A stretch of 9,685 nucleotides of DNA, from positions 1 through 9,685 of the forward strand of contig CAKZJM010000225.1 in NCBI GenBank assembly GCA_936943315.1, written 5' to 3'. Below the pieces are notes generated by a model. That model ran no database searches and had not been told where the DNA came from. It was given only the letters and a program-made list of their open reading frames with translations. The stretch comes from an uncultured Methylophilus sp. Lineage in GTDB: Bacteria > Pseudomonadota > Gammaproteobacteria > Burkholderiales > Methylophilaceae. Of this stretch, positions 1 to 6,260 are shown piece after piece (the stretch's first letter is position 1; every line of letters starts with the position of its first letter). Both the position numbers and the translations under genes were made by a program.

Positions 1-239
1 TAGTAATCAAAATATATTTCTAAAGCGTTGGCATTACACAAGAGCCAAAACGCAAATTTAAGTGATGATGTTTCAATAAACATCGTTTTTTTTCTATTTT
101 CATTATATTTCCCTATAGTGTTCGTGTTCGACACCGTAGATTTTTGTATACAAGCCATCACACAATTTGTGCATTAGAAACAAATGATAACTTCTTGAGG
201 AATGAGAGGGAACAAATTTCTTGGGGGGTGGGGAAGGTG

Positions 240-381
240 TGTGAAATGGCGATTACTTGTAGGACAAGACCTTGGTTTCATACTTCTTGTGAAATGGCAA
301 TTACTTGTAAGACAAGACCTCGGTTTCATACATCTTGAAAGAGCGATCATTTGTAACATAAGACCTCGGTTTCATACATAC
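240..381. repeat. 48-bp tandem minisatellite, three copies
   Basis: Copies lie at 240-287, 288-335 and 336-381. The first two are both 48 bp and differ at only a few positions; the third is about 46 bp and more diverged at its left end. The best conserved core reads AAGACCTYGGTTTCATAC in every copy. Because 48 is a multiple of three, translation on either strand gives a 16-residue repeat (for example RPRFHTS on plus and MKPRSC on minus), but there is no start context or domain to support a protein. Minisatellites of this form are common in plant and animal genomes. Confidence 0.85.
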
Positions 382-561
382 TTCTCGACGACACAACTCA
401 GAGAATGTGGATTTGAGGTCCTCTTGAAAGTCGGAGGGTGACTAACTAGTGGCAGTCGAATGCGGACGTTGTGTCGTGATGCCATGGTATTTACCATAGA
501 TTCTCAAAGCAGATGGACGGGCTGAGAATATGCTCGTCTAATGAATGGACACACACGAAGG

Positions 562-1821
562 TTAGGCATGATATGCAATCGTGTGGCCGGCCGGCCGGCC
601 AAAGTTCCGAAACAAGCCACAAATATGTACTAGTAATATGTGTGTGTGTTTGTGATGATTGGTGATTGATGAAGAAAGTAACTTCAGTTTGCTCCCTACT
701 TCAGACAAGAACAGTGCGCTCTTTTCCCACTTGCCTTGCATCTGCCCTTCGATGCCCATGGATTTCACAGTCTCCAGACCCACCAGGCTTTCGATCAAGG
801 TGGCATTGCGCTGTGCACTGGCGCGGTACATGGTTTCGGACAAATCGTGCATCTTGGTCTGCACGCTCAAGGAGTAAATCAATACCACGGCGCCGCCAAT
901 CAGCGCGGGCAACACCATAAAAGGACTAATCCAGGCAATCACAACCAGGAAGATAATGCCGAAAGGCAAATCAATGAGCGTGACCACTGTGGCGGACGTA
1001 ATGAAATCACGCACGCTTTCAAATGAACGTAAATTGGATGCGAATGAACCAACAGAGGTTGGCTTAGCCTCATAGCGAGTCCCAAGCACTTTCTCCATGA
1101 TTTGCGAGCTGAGTTTCACATCAATGCGGGCACTGGCCCAATCAAGGAAATAGGTCCGCATCGAACGCAACAACAGGTCGCCCAACACAATCAGCCCAAC
1201 CCCGATGCCGAGCACCCATAACGTCTCCACCGCTTTGTTTGGCACCACACGGTCATACACGTTCATGGTAAACAAAGGCATGGCGAGCGCGAAAATATTA
1301 ATCAGCAAGGCCGCGACCATCACGTCGCGGTAAATGCCTTTATTCTCGGCTAGCGTGCCCCAAAACCAGTGCCTGACTTTGATTCTGCCTACTTCTGGCG
1401 TGCGCGCGTCAAATATAAAGTCTTGCCTGGTAATCAAGGCATAACCGCTGTATTCTGCCGCCAAATCTGCCAGGCTCATGGTCAACGGCTCTGGTGAAAG
1501 GTCTGGAAAAACCACCTGTGCAAAATGCTGGCTCTCATCCACCTTCAATAATTGGCAGGCACGATTATTATTCAGTAACAACGTGACGTCGGTTTGCGGT
1601 TGCAGCAAGGTAGGAATCGCCTGTTGTTTGACAGTCACCTCCAGCCGCAAACGCTGTGCCGAGCGCTTGAACAACTCGGGATTCAGCTTGCCATCTTCCA
1701 GTGGCAACCCGGAAGTTAAAGCATCGCGGGTAGTCGCCAGACGATTGTGGCGGCAGATATAAAGGAGACACTCAAGCAGAGTGTCTTTCTCGGTTTTATT
1801 AAAATATGGCGTCGTTTCCAT
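562..1821 (-). CDS. lapB: LapB/LssB-type type I secretion ABC transporter, truncated
   Basis: Inner-membrane permease/ATPase that exports a large RTX adhesin through a LapC/LapE (HlyD/TolC-like) channel. Residues 1-140 form the N-terminal C39-peptidase-like domain (LLECLLYICRHNRL, GLPLEDGKLNPELF), which lacks an evident catalytic Gln/Cys pair and probably only recognises substrate. The membrane domain starts near residue 164, with helices around 165-187, 200-219 and 277-318, and includes the family stretch FTMNVYDRVVPN. Family-like sequence ends at N388 (base 658); the last 31 codons come from unrelated DNA. The whole ATPase domain (Walker A, signature, Walker B) is missing, from a family of about 700 residues, so the protein as written cannot be functional. 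The ATG at 1821 gives the expected N-terminus, though no strong Shine-Dalgarno is seen. It lies downstream of lapG and lapD on the same strand, which supports the Lap assignment. Confidence 0.85.
   Translation of the reverse strand: METTPYFNKTEKDTLLECLLYICRHNRLATTRDALTSGLPLEDGKLNPELFKRSAQRLRLEVTVKQQAIPTLLQPQTDVTLLLNNNRACQLLKVDESQHFAQVVFPDLSPEPLTMSLADLAAEYSGYALITRQDFIFDARTPEVGRIKVRHWFWGTLAENKGIYRDVMVAALLINIFALAMPLFTMNVYDRVVPNKAVETLWVLGIGVGLIVLGDLLLRSMRTYFLDWASARIDVKLSSQIMEKVLGTRYEAKPTSVGSFASNLRSFESVRDFITSATVVTLIDLPFGIIFLVVIAWISPFMVLPALIGGAVVLIYSLSVQTKMHDLSETMYRASAQRNATLIESLVGLETVKSMGIEGQMQGKWEKSALFLSEVGSKLKLLSSSITNHHKHTHILLVHICGLFRNFGRPAGHTIAYHA
585..600. repeat. (GGCC)4 simple repeat
   Basis: GGCC is repeated four times without interruption, making a fully self-complementary 16-base block. 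It lies about 58 bases to the left of the junction with the lapB coding sequence. It could be ordinary low-complexity DNA or a cloning or assembly scar, since the block contains overlapping GGCCGGCC octamers. Confidence 0.8.
639..648. repeat. (TG)5 dinucleotide run
   Basis: Five TG units are followed by TTTGTGATGATT, so the minus strand reads as a CA-rich tract immediately before lapB sequence begins. Short CA/TG microsatellites are typical of eukaryotic DNA and are unusual inside a bacterial transporter gene. The run gives the meaningless His/Thr residues that follow LapB codon 388. Confidence 0.6.
654..661. other. chimeric junction inside lapB
   Basis: Reading leftward, the minus-strand frame follows the LapB family through residues LLSSSITN (N388 encoded by 658-660), then continues as HHKHTHILLVHICGLF, which resembles no ABC transporter. 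The family continues here with the last transmembrane helices and the ATPase domain. The break is abrupt within a few bases and coincides with the change to low-complexity DNA. No target-site duplication or insertion-sequence end is visible, which favours an assembly or ligation chimera over transposition. The exact base is uncertain because a few bases may be shared by both sides. Confidence 0.7.
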
Positions 1822-1957
1822 GGCAGATGACTTATTATTATCCTTATCCGAGCAAAATCAGTGTCTGATTTACCGATGATTGATTGTACGAGTAGCCAGA
1901 CTCAATCAAAACACCGAGTATATGGCATAACACCCCTGAATTACAAAAATTGACACT
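1822..1957 (-). promoter_or_regulatory. lapD-lapB intergenic region with inverted repeats
   Basis: This gap separates the lapD stop from the lapB start. It contains a perfect hairpin at 1855-1871 (AAATCAG-TGT-CTGATTT) about 34 bases before the lapB start, and a TGATTG-N16-CAATCA inverted repeat at 1881-1908. On the minus strand a weak promoter-like pair, TTGATT (1904-1909) and TACAAT (1883-1888), coincides with the second repeat, but its 15-base spacer is short. lapB could therefore have its own promoter or be read through from lapD; the sequence does not decide. No U-run follows either hairpin, so neither looks like an intrinsic terminator. Confidence 0.3.
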
Positions 1958-3886
1958 TTATAGCGCACTGAATTGCGCATCCTCTTGTACAAATGGTCCG
2001 GTGACCGCTTCAATACCAACTGCGTTGAGGCTATCCAGCTCTTGCTGGTCTTGTACACCTTCTGCAATCGGCACAATCCCCATGGTGCGTACCATCATGC
2101 ACAACCCACGCATGAGTGACTGCTGTTGTGGCCGCAGATGAATATCACGGATCAGCGATGCATCAAATTTGATGTAATCCAGGCCGAGCTCATGCAAATC
2201 ACCCAGCTGTGCCAATCTTGTCACCACATGCTCGACACCGATCAGGCAGCCCAGGGATTTCACCAGATGGACAAAATCCCTGAATCTAACAAAATCGCCA
2301 AACGCAGCTTCTTCTGTCACTTCAAAACTCAAGCGTGAAGGCTGGCTCACGGTCAACATCAAGGCTTGCAACTTATCTTTATATTCGTCACTGCGCATGG
2401 CCGCGGCAGAGACATTGACACTGAGGTTGGCATTATTCTTGGTTAGCATATCCACGGCATATTCCAGCGCCAAACCATCCAGCGTTTGAATCATGTCTAG
2501 CTGGCTGGCCCAATCAATAAAGGCACCAGCGGCCAGCCATTGATCGCCTTCATCAATCCGCAAGCGTAATGGACACTCATAATGGTAAAGCTGCTGTCCG
2601 CGCTGCATGACCGGGAAACAGGCCAGCTTGATCTGTTTGAGATCAATAGCGAGCATGAATTGCTCTTTCCATTGATTGAGATAATTTTTCCTGGAAGTCA
2701 CAATACTGTTGGCATTCATGACGCGCATAGGAACCGGCGTCTGATCTCCGGCCAAATCCAGGATAAATTGCATGACGCGGTGGACGTCGCTGAAATCATC
2801 GCCTTTTTTGGTTTTGGTATGCGCCAGCACAAACTGGAACTGTAGTAACTGCTGTGCGGCATTCAATTTTTCCAATACCAGCTTGAGTTCGGTGGTCACC
2901 GCAAAATCATCCAGCGGCTGTCGGCTGAAAATCCCAAACACCCCGCCAGAAAGACGCCCGCAGACCACGTCTGGATAGTAGCCAATTTGTTGCTGAATGG
3001 CTTCACCCACTTTTTTGATCAGTTGGTTAGTGACGCTGTAGCCCAATTGCCTGTCGATTTCGGCCAGATTGCGCAATTGCACCAGGATGAGGACGCCTTC
3101 TACAAAGCCTTCGTTTTTGAGCGCGACAGAAGCGGTATTGGTGAAGTGCGACTGGTTCATAAGGCCTGTCACTTCATCGTAGTTGATTTGCTGATTAAAA
3201 ATATTCAGCCGCTCTGATTCTGCCGTCACCATAGATTTGACGCGGTCAGATAGCGTATTCATGGTACGCACCAGTTTCTGGAATTCTTCAGTCGCCGGTT
3301 CGGCAATCGTAATATATTTGCGCTCGCCCAAGGCTTCAGCCTGTGCAATCACGTCGTCCAGTGGTTGCAGAATTTTCTTGAGCCAGAAGCCGGAAATGAC
3401 ATAACTCAGGAACGCGACGATTAAGGTCCACAGGACTGCGTGGCGGGAGGTTTCCCACAGTTGGTCATAGGCCAGTGACGGTTCGCTTTCGAGCACCAGG
3501 GTGCCGTATTGTTGCCAGCCGGATTGAATGTTGGCGACGCCTGGCTGGATATTGACGGAAAACAGCGACTGGAACCAGGCAGGGGCCACCGAGTGTGGAT
3601 TACGGTTAACCCGCTCAATCATCATTTTATTCTCAGGCGACGTGATCGCAATCCGACGATAATTGCCCATATCAAACTGGGCGCTGATAATCAGCTCAAC
3701 CGTCACGTTATCTTTCTGGATATTAGAAAGCGTGATCGCTAGGCCATTGGCGTTATCGTTATTTTTCTTTTGTAATTGCTCGGCCATGAAGCGGTGGTCG
3801 TCATACACACTTAAGAATAAGCACCCTGCCGCCACCATTAAAATAATGACCGAAATTGCGATTCGTATCTGTTTTACCAAAGACAT
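1958..3886 (-). CDS. lapD: LapD-like c-di-GMP receptor with degenerate GGDEF and EAL domains
   Basis: Inner-membrane receptor that senses cytoplasmic c-di-GMP and, when bound, sequesters the protease LapG in the periplasm. The 642 residues show a first membrane helix (about 8-27), a periplasmic LapD/MoxY-type domain (about 28-148) with the family motif SGWQQYGTL at 122-130, a second helix (about 149-169), a HAMP-like linker (170-225), a GGDEF-like domain (about 234-385) and an EAL-like domain (about 405-640). Both output domains look catalytically dead: the GGDEF site reads SGGVF (313-317), the EAL motif reads ECP (437-439), and the usual metal-binding DDFG is replaced by GVEH (550-553). Some EAL positions remain (FEVTE, YIKFD, AEGVQ), consistent with ligand binding without hydrolysis. 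AAGAGGG lies about 8 bases before the ATG, supporting this start. Adjacent lapG makes the assignment strong. Confidence 0.92.
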   Translation of the reverse strand: MSLVKQIRIAISVIILMVAAGCLFLSVYDDHRFMAEQLQKKNNDNANGLAITLSNIQKDNVTVELIISAQFDMGNYRRIAITSPENKMMIERVNRNPHSVAPAWFQSLFSVNIQPGVANIQSGWQQYGTLVLESEPSLAYDQLWETSRHAVLWTLIVAFLSYVISGFWLKKILQPLDDVIAQAEALGERKYITIAEPATEEFQKLVRTMNTLSDRVKSMVTAESERLNIFNQQINYDEVTGLMNQSHFTNTASVALKNEGFVEGVLILVQLRNLAEIDRQLGYSVTNQLIKKVGEAIQQQIGYYPDVVCGRLSGGVFGIFSRQPLDDFAVTTELKLVLEKLNAAQQLLQFQFVLAHTKTKKGDDFSDVHRVMQFILDLAGDQTPVPMRVMNANSIVTSRKNYLNQWKEQFMLAIDLKQIKLACFPVMQRGQQLYHYECPLRLRIDEGDQWLAAGAFIDWASQLDMIQTLDGLALEYAVDMLTKNNANLSVNVSAAAMRSDEYKDKLQALMLTVSQPSRLSFEVTEEAAFGDFVRFRDFVHLVKSLGCLIGVEHVVTRLAQLGDLHELGLDYIKFDASLIRDIHLRPQQQSLMRGLCMMVRTMGIVPIAEGVQDQQELDSLNAVGIEAVTGPFVQEDAQFSAL

Positions 3887-4004
3887 TTGAAAGCCCTCTT
3901 ACTTTCCTGGGGGTCACCCGGCAACAATCCGACGTTAACGCAGGCTTTTTGCATAAGCCTAGCATTAAGCCCCCATAATAACCACATCTCTATCAGGTTT
4001 TTAT
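3887..4004 (-). promoter_or_regulatory. structured leader between lapG and lapD
   Basis: The minus-strand transcript of this gap can form a 6-bp hairpin at 3942-3960 (AGGCTT, 7-base loop, AAGCCT), has a self-complementary CGTTAACG at 3933-3940, and a small GGGT/ACCC element at 3911-3919. Near-direct repeats GCATAAGC (3951-3958) and GCATTAAGC (3962-3970) on plus offer alternative pairings with the hairpin arm. No U-run follows the hairpin, so it is not a clear terminator. On minus, GCAAAAAGCC followed by GCCGGGTGACC is reminiscent of conserved pieces of the c-di-GMP-I (GEMM) riboswitch, but the GAAA tetraloop is absent and the element would be short. The lapD Shine-Dalgarno AAGAGGG lies at its 3' end. 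Confidence 0.3.
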
Positions 4005-4679
4005 TCATTCCAAACCATCCTGTCGCATCCGCGTCAACACATCCCGCCATTTGGAAATATTGGTAGGAGACCCCGCCCGCATATTCGGGTTATTGGCCAC
4101 GAACAATCCTTTATCATTAAAGCTAAAGACCGGCGCCAAATCGCCGCGCCTGGAAGCAGGCAGCAATTCAAAATTAAGGTTATCGAGCACCAGCGGGTCA
4201 CTGGTTGGCGTCGCATAGTAGGTTAAAACCATATGCGGCCGGATAGCCCCGCTCGGCATGCGCGCACGCACATAGGTCAAGCGCAACTTGTCTTGCGAAA
4301 CACCTAATTTTTTGAGCAGGGTATATTTGGCGATACTAAAATCCTCACAGTCGCCCGCGCCCTTGCCTAAAGTCTCCAGCGGACTGGCCCAGTAATCTTC
4401 GACGCCCCACAGGCTAAAGTCATCCACAAACAACACATGCTGGTTGGTGAAATCATTCACCATGCTGACTTTGGTCATCTCGCTGGCGCCTGAAATCTGG
4501 GCAAACAACTCGTTCAGGCGCATGACATTCTGATAAGCCTCTTCGCCGTAGCGCGCCCGGATTTTTTCCAGCATCGCCAGCACGTAGTCATCGGCCAGAA
4601 TCGGCGTCCATAGCAAGCTCAGCGCCAGGCATATGCCTGTCAGCAGTCTTACCCAAGGTGAATGTACGTGGCGTCTCAT
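4005..4679 (-). CDS. lapG: LapG-like periplasmic cysteine protease
   Basis: Bacterial transglutaminase-like cysteine protease that cleaves the N-terminal region of LapA-type adhesins in the periplasm and so releases cells from biofilm. The 224 residues begin with a signal peptide: basic start, hydrophobic 12-24, likely cleavage after ILA at 29. The catalytic triad is readable as C111 in KGAGDCEDF, H149 in RPHMVL and D166 in LVLDNLN. The D110/E112 residues flanking the cysteine match the calcium-binding positions known in the family. Length is typical. lapD follows after 118 bases on the same strand, as in Pseudomonas, where LapD binds and restrains LapG. The start ATG gives an intact signal peptide, but its Shine-Dalgarno is weak (CTGGGA about 11 bases upstream). 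Substrates usually carry a TAAG or PAAG-type site; none can be checked here because no adhesin gene lies in the window. Confidence 0.92.
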   Translation of the reverse strand: MRRHVHSPWVRLLTGICLALSLLWTPILADDYVLAMLEKIRARYGEEAYQNVMRLNELFAQISGASEMTKVSMVNDFTNQHVLFVDDFSLWGVEDYWASPLETLGKGAGDCEDFSIAKYTLLKKLGVSQDKLRLTYVRARMPSGAIRPHMVLTYYATPTSDPLVLDNLNFELLPASRRGDLAPVFSFNDKGLFVANNPNMRAGSPTNISKWRDVLTRMRQDGLE

Positions 4680-4869
4680 GTGAAATGTATTCCCAGTGAG
4701 CGATTATGTCATGGCAAAATCAAGCACAATTTACCAAACAGAACGGTTTTAATCGACAAATTCTGTCAACTTTGCACTCACGGCCACACACTGTAAACGA
4801 TATTCAGCAAAGACAAGCGGGTGCGGATTGGGTAAAATATCGGCTTTTGAATCAATAAGCTTTTTACTC
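4680..4869. promoter_or_regulatory. divergent lapG/purB intergenic region
   Basis: The 190 bases between two oppositely oriented starts should hold both promoters. On minus, a perfect TTGACA (4764-4769) has no matching -10 at normal spacing, while CATAAT (4703-4708) with TTGTGC (4724-4729) is a weak pair with a 15-base spacer. On plus, TTGCAC (4772-4777) and TAAACG (4794-4799) are 16 bases apart, and TAAAAT at 4833-4838 has no good -35. An imperfect palindrome GACAAATTCTGTC (4755-4767) overlaps the TTGACA and could be a regulator site. None of these is strong enough to assign with confidence. Confidence 0.35.
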
Positions 4870-6243
4870 ATGACGTCTCTCACCACGCTGAATGCGCTGT
4901 CCCCGCTGGATGGTCGTTATCAATCCAAACTCGATCCTTTGCGCCCTTTCTTTAGTGAATATGCATTGATCAAATATCGCGCACTGGTAGAAGTCGCCTG
5001 GTTAAAAGCACTGAGTGCGGCACCTGAGCTCTCAGAAATTGCGCCTTTCAGCCCGGAAACCATCGCTGAACTGGATGCGGCCATTGCTGCCTTCAGTGAA
5101 GCGGACGCCACCCAGGTGAAAGCCATTGAAGCACGCACCAATCATGACGTGAAAGCGCTCGAATACTGGCTCAAGGAAAAGTTTGACGGCAACCCTGAAA
5201 TCAAGAAAGCCAGCGAATTTATCCATTTTGCCTGTACTTCAGAAGATATCAATAACCTGTCGCATGCCTTGATGCTCAAGTCAGCACGCGATGCGGTGAT
5301 GCTGCCAAACCTGCAATCGGTGGTGACCCGGCTGACTGAGCTGGCACAGGCCCTGGCCGATCAGCCTATGCTCTCCCGCACCCACGGCCAAACGGCCAGC
5401 CCCACCACCATGGGTAAAGAGCTGGCAAACGTGGTTTACCGCCTGCAACGCCAGTTTAAGCAATTACAAACCAACGAAGTGCTGGGCAAGATCAACGGCG
5501 CAGTCGGTAACTTTAACGCGCATTTGTCTGCCTACCCTGACTTTGACTGGGAGAGTTTTGCCAAACGTTTTGTCGAGTCGCTGGGCCTCACTTACAACCC
5601 GATGACCATACAGATTGAGCCACATGACTACATGGCTGAGATGTATGACACCCTGGCACGCATCAACACCATTCTCATCGACCTTAACCGGGATGTCTGG
5701 GGCTATATTTCTGTCGGCTACTTCAAGCAGAAAGTCAAAGCGGGCGAAATCGGCTCCTCCACCATGCCGCACAAGGTTAACCCGATTGACTTTGAAAACT
5801 CCGAGGGTAACCTGGGCCTGGCCAATGCTGTCTTGCGCCACCTGGCTGAAAAGTTGCCGATTTCTCGCTGGCAGCGCGACCTCACCGACTCCACCGTATT
5901 ACGCAATATGGGTGTTGCGTTTGGTTACACCTTGCTTGGTTATGACTCCTGCCTGCGTGGTTTGAATAAACTCGAAATCAATCCACAGCGCCTGCTGGAA
6001 GACCTGGACAACAGCTGGGAAGTGCTTGCCGAGCCTATCCAAACCGTGATGCGCCGCTATGGCATTGAAAATCCTTATGAGCAGTTGAAGGAATTAACAC
6101 GTGGCAAGGGTGGCATCAACAAGCAATCACTGCACGCCTTTATTGAAACCCTGCAAATCCCGGCCGAAGCCAAGCAGGCATTATTGGCAATGACCCCTGC
6201 AACTTATACCGGCAAGGCCAGTCAACTGGTTAAACATATTTAA
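4870..6243 (+). CDS. purB: adenylosuccinate lyase
   Basis: Cytoplasmic enzyme of purine synthesis that removes fumarate from SAICAR and from adenylosuccinate. The 457-residue form matches the E. coli-type PurB length (456). Visible features are the N-terminal SPLDGRY (11-17), TSEDINNLSHAL (123-134), the catalytic His172 in SRTHGQTASPTTMGKE, and the fumarase/aspartase superfamily signature SSTMPHKVNP (296-305), whose mobile loop carries the catalytic serine. The C-terminus has the family stretch NSWEVLAEPIQTVMRRYG. I chose ATG 4870 because it puts SPLDGRY near residue 11 as in the family; an in-frame TTG at 4828 would add 14 residues (MGKISAFESISFLL) with no family support. The Shine-Dalgarno is weak. 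tamA follows directly on the same strand; there is no functional link, so co-location is probably incidental. Confidence 0.97.
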   Translation: MTSLTTLNALSPLDGRYQSKLDPLRPFFSEYALIKYRALVEVAWLKALSAAPELSEIAPFSPETIAELDAAIAAFSEADATQVKAIEARTNHDVKALEYWLKEKFDGNPEIKKASEFIHFACTSEDINNLSHALMLKSARDAVMLPNLQSVVTRLTELAQALADQPMLSRTHGQTASPTTMGKELANVVYRLQRQFKQLQTNEVLGKINGAVGNFNAHLSAYPDFDWESFAKRFVESLGLTYNPMTIQIEPHDYMAEMYDTLARINTILIDLNRDVWGYISVGYFKQKVKAGEIGSSTMPHKVNPIDFENSEGNLGLANAVLRHLAEKLPISRWQRDLTDSTVLRNMGVAFGYTLLGYDSCLRGLNKLEINPQRLLEDLDNSWEVLAEPIQTVMRRYGIENPYEQLKELTRGKGGINKQSLHAFIETLQIPAEAKQALLAMTPATYTGKASQLVKHI

Positions 6244-6260
6244 ACTGATGTCCAGTTGAC
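6221..6260 (+). terminator. possible hairpin terminator spanning the purB stop
   Basis: A perfect 9-bp inverted repeat, GTCAACTGG (6221-6229) and CCAGTTGAC (6252-6260), encloses a second small stem TTAAA/TTTAA (6230-6234 and 6239-6243) that includes the TAA stop. It is followed by a T-rich stretch (ATTTTGTCTTCTTTTTT, 6265-6281), though the first Ts are interrupted. It may end or attenuate purB transcription before tamA. Because the 5' arm lies in codons of the purB C-terminus, a translating ribosome could block the fold. The 22-base span between the outer arms makes it weaker than a textbook terminator. Confidence 0.4.

Larger units (their letters stand above)
1..657. other. foreign-looking non-coding DNA, probably eukaryotic
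   Basis: No convincing gene is present on either strand; the short open frames have no recognisable domain and no ribosome binding site. The first 180 bases are strongly A/T-rich, followed by a G-run (223-234), a three-copy minisatellite (240-381), a small palindrome ATGGTA-TT-TACCAT (484-497), a (GGCC)4 block (585-600) and a (TG)5 run (639-648). This texture contrasts with the dense, balanced-composition bacterial genes that fill the rest of the window. I infer non-bacterial, possibly plant, DNA joined to a bacterial sequence, because the LapB protein breaks exactly where this stretch begins. A bacterial accessory or phage segment cannot be excluded from sequence reading alone. Confidence 0.6.

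Noticed and set aside
65..93. Terminator-like hairpin GATGTTT-CAAT-AAACATC followed by eight Ts
   Set aside because: The fold is real on paper, but the stem is A/T-rich, no gene precedes it and it lies in DNA that looks non-bacterial, so it is probably chance in a T-rich region.
240..381. CRISPR array
   Set aside because: The repeats abut directly with no unique spacers, there are only three copies, and no cas gene is in the window.
144..441. Short open frames across the minisatellite, on both strands
   Set aside because: They are made mostly of the 48-bp repeat, have no ribosome binding site and no domain; several frames are open at once because the period is divisible by three.
654..661. 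Insertion sequence or transposon end at the lapB break
   Set aside because: No terminal inverted repeat, target duplication or transposase frame is present in 1-657.
562..4679. Reading lapD as an active diguanylate cyclase/phosphodiesterase
   Set aside because: Both active-site motifs are degenerate and the periplasmic domain and lapG neighbour identify it as a receptor.
4828..4869. Upstream TTG start for purB adding 14 residues
   Set aside because: The added residues do not match PurB N-termini, and ATG 4870 places the conserved SPLDGRY segment at the expected position.
5464..5841. 125-residue minus-strand open frame within purB, and similar long shadow frames within tamA and tamB
   Set aside because: They lie antisense to strongly recognisable coding sequence, lack start signals and have no recognisable domain.
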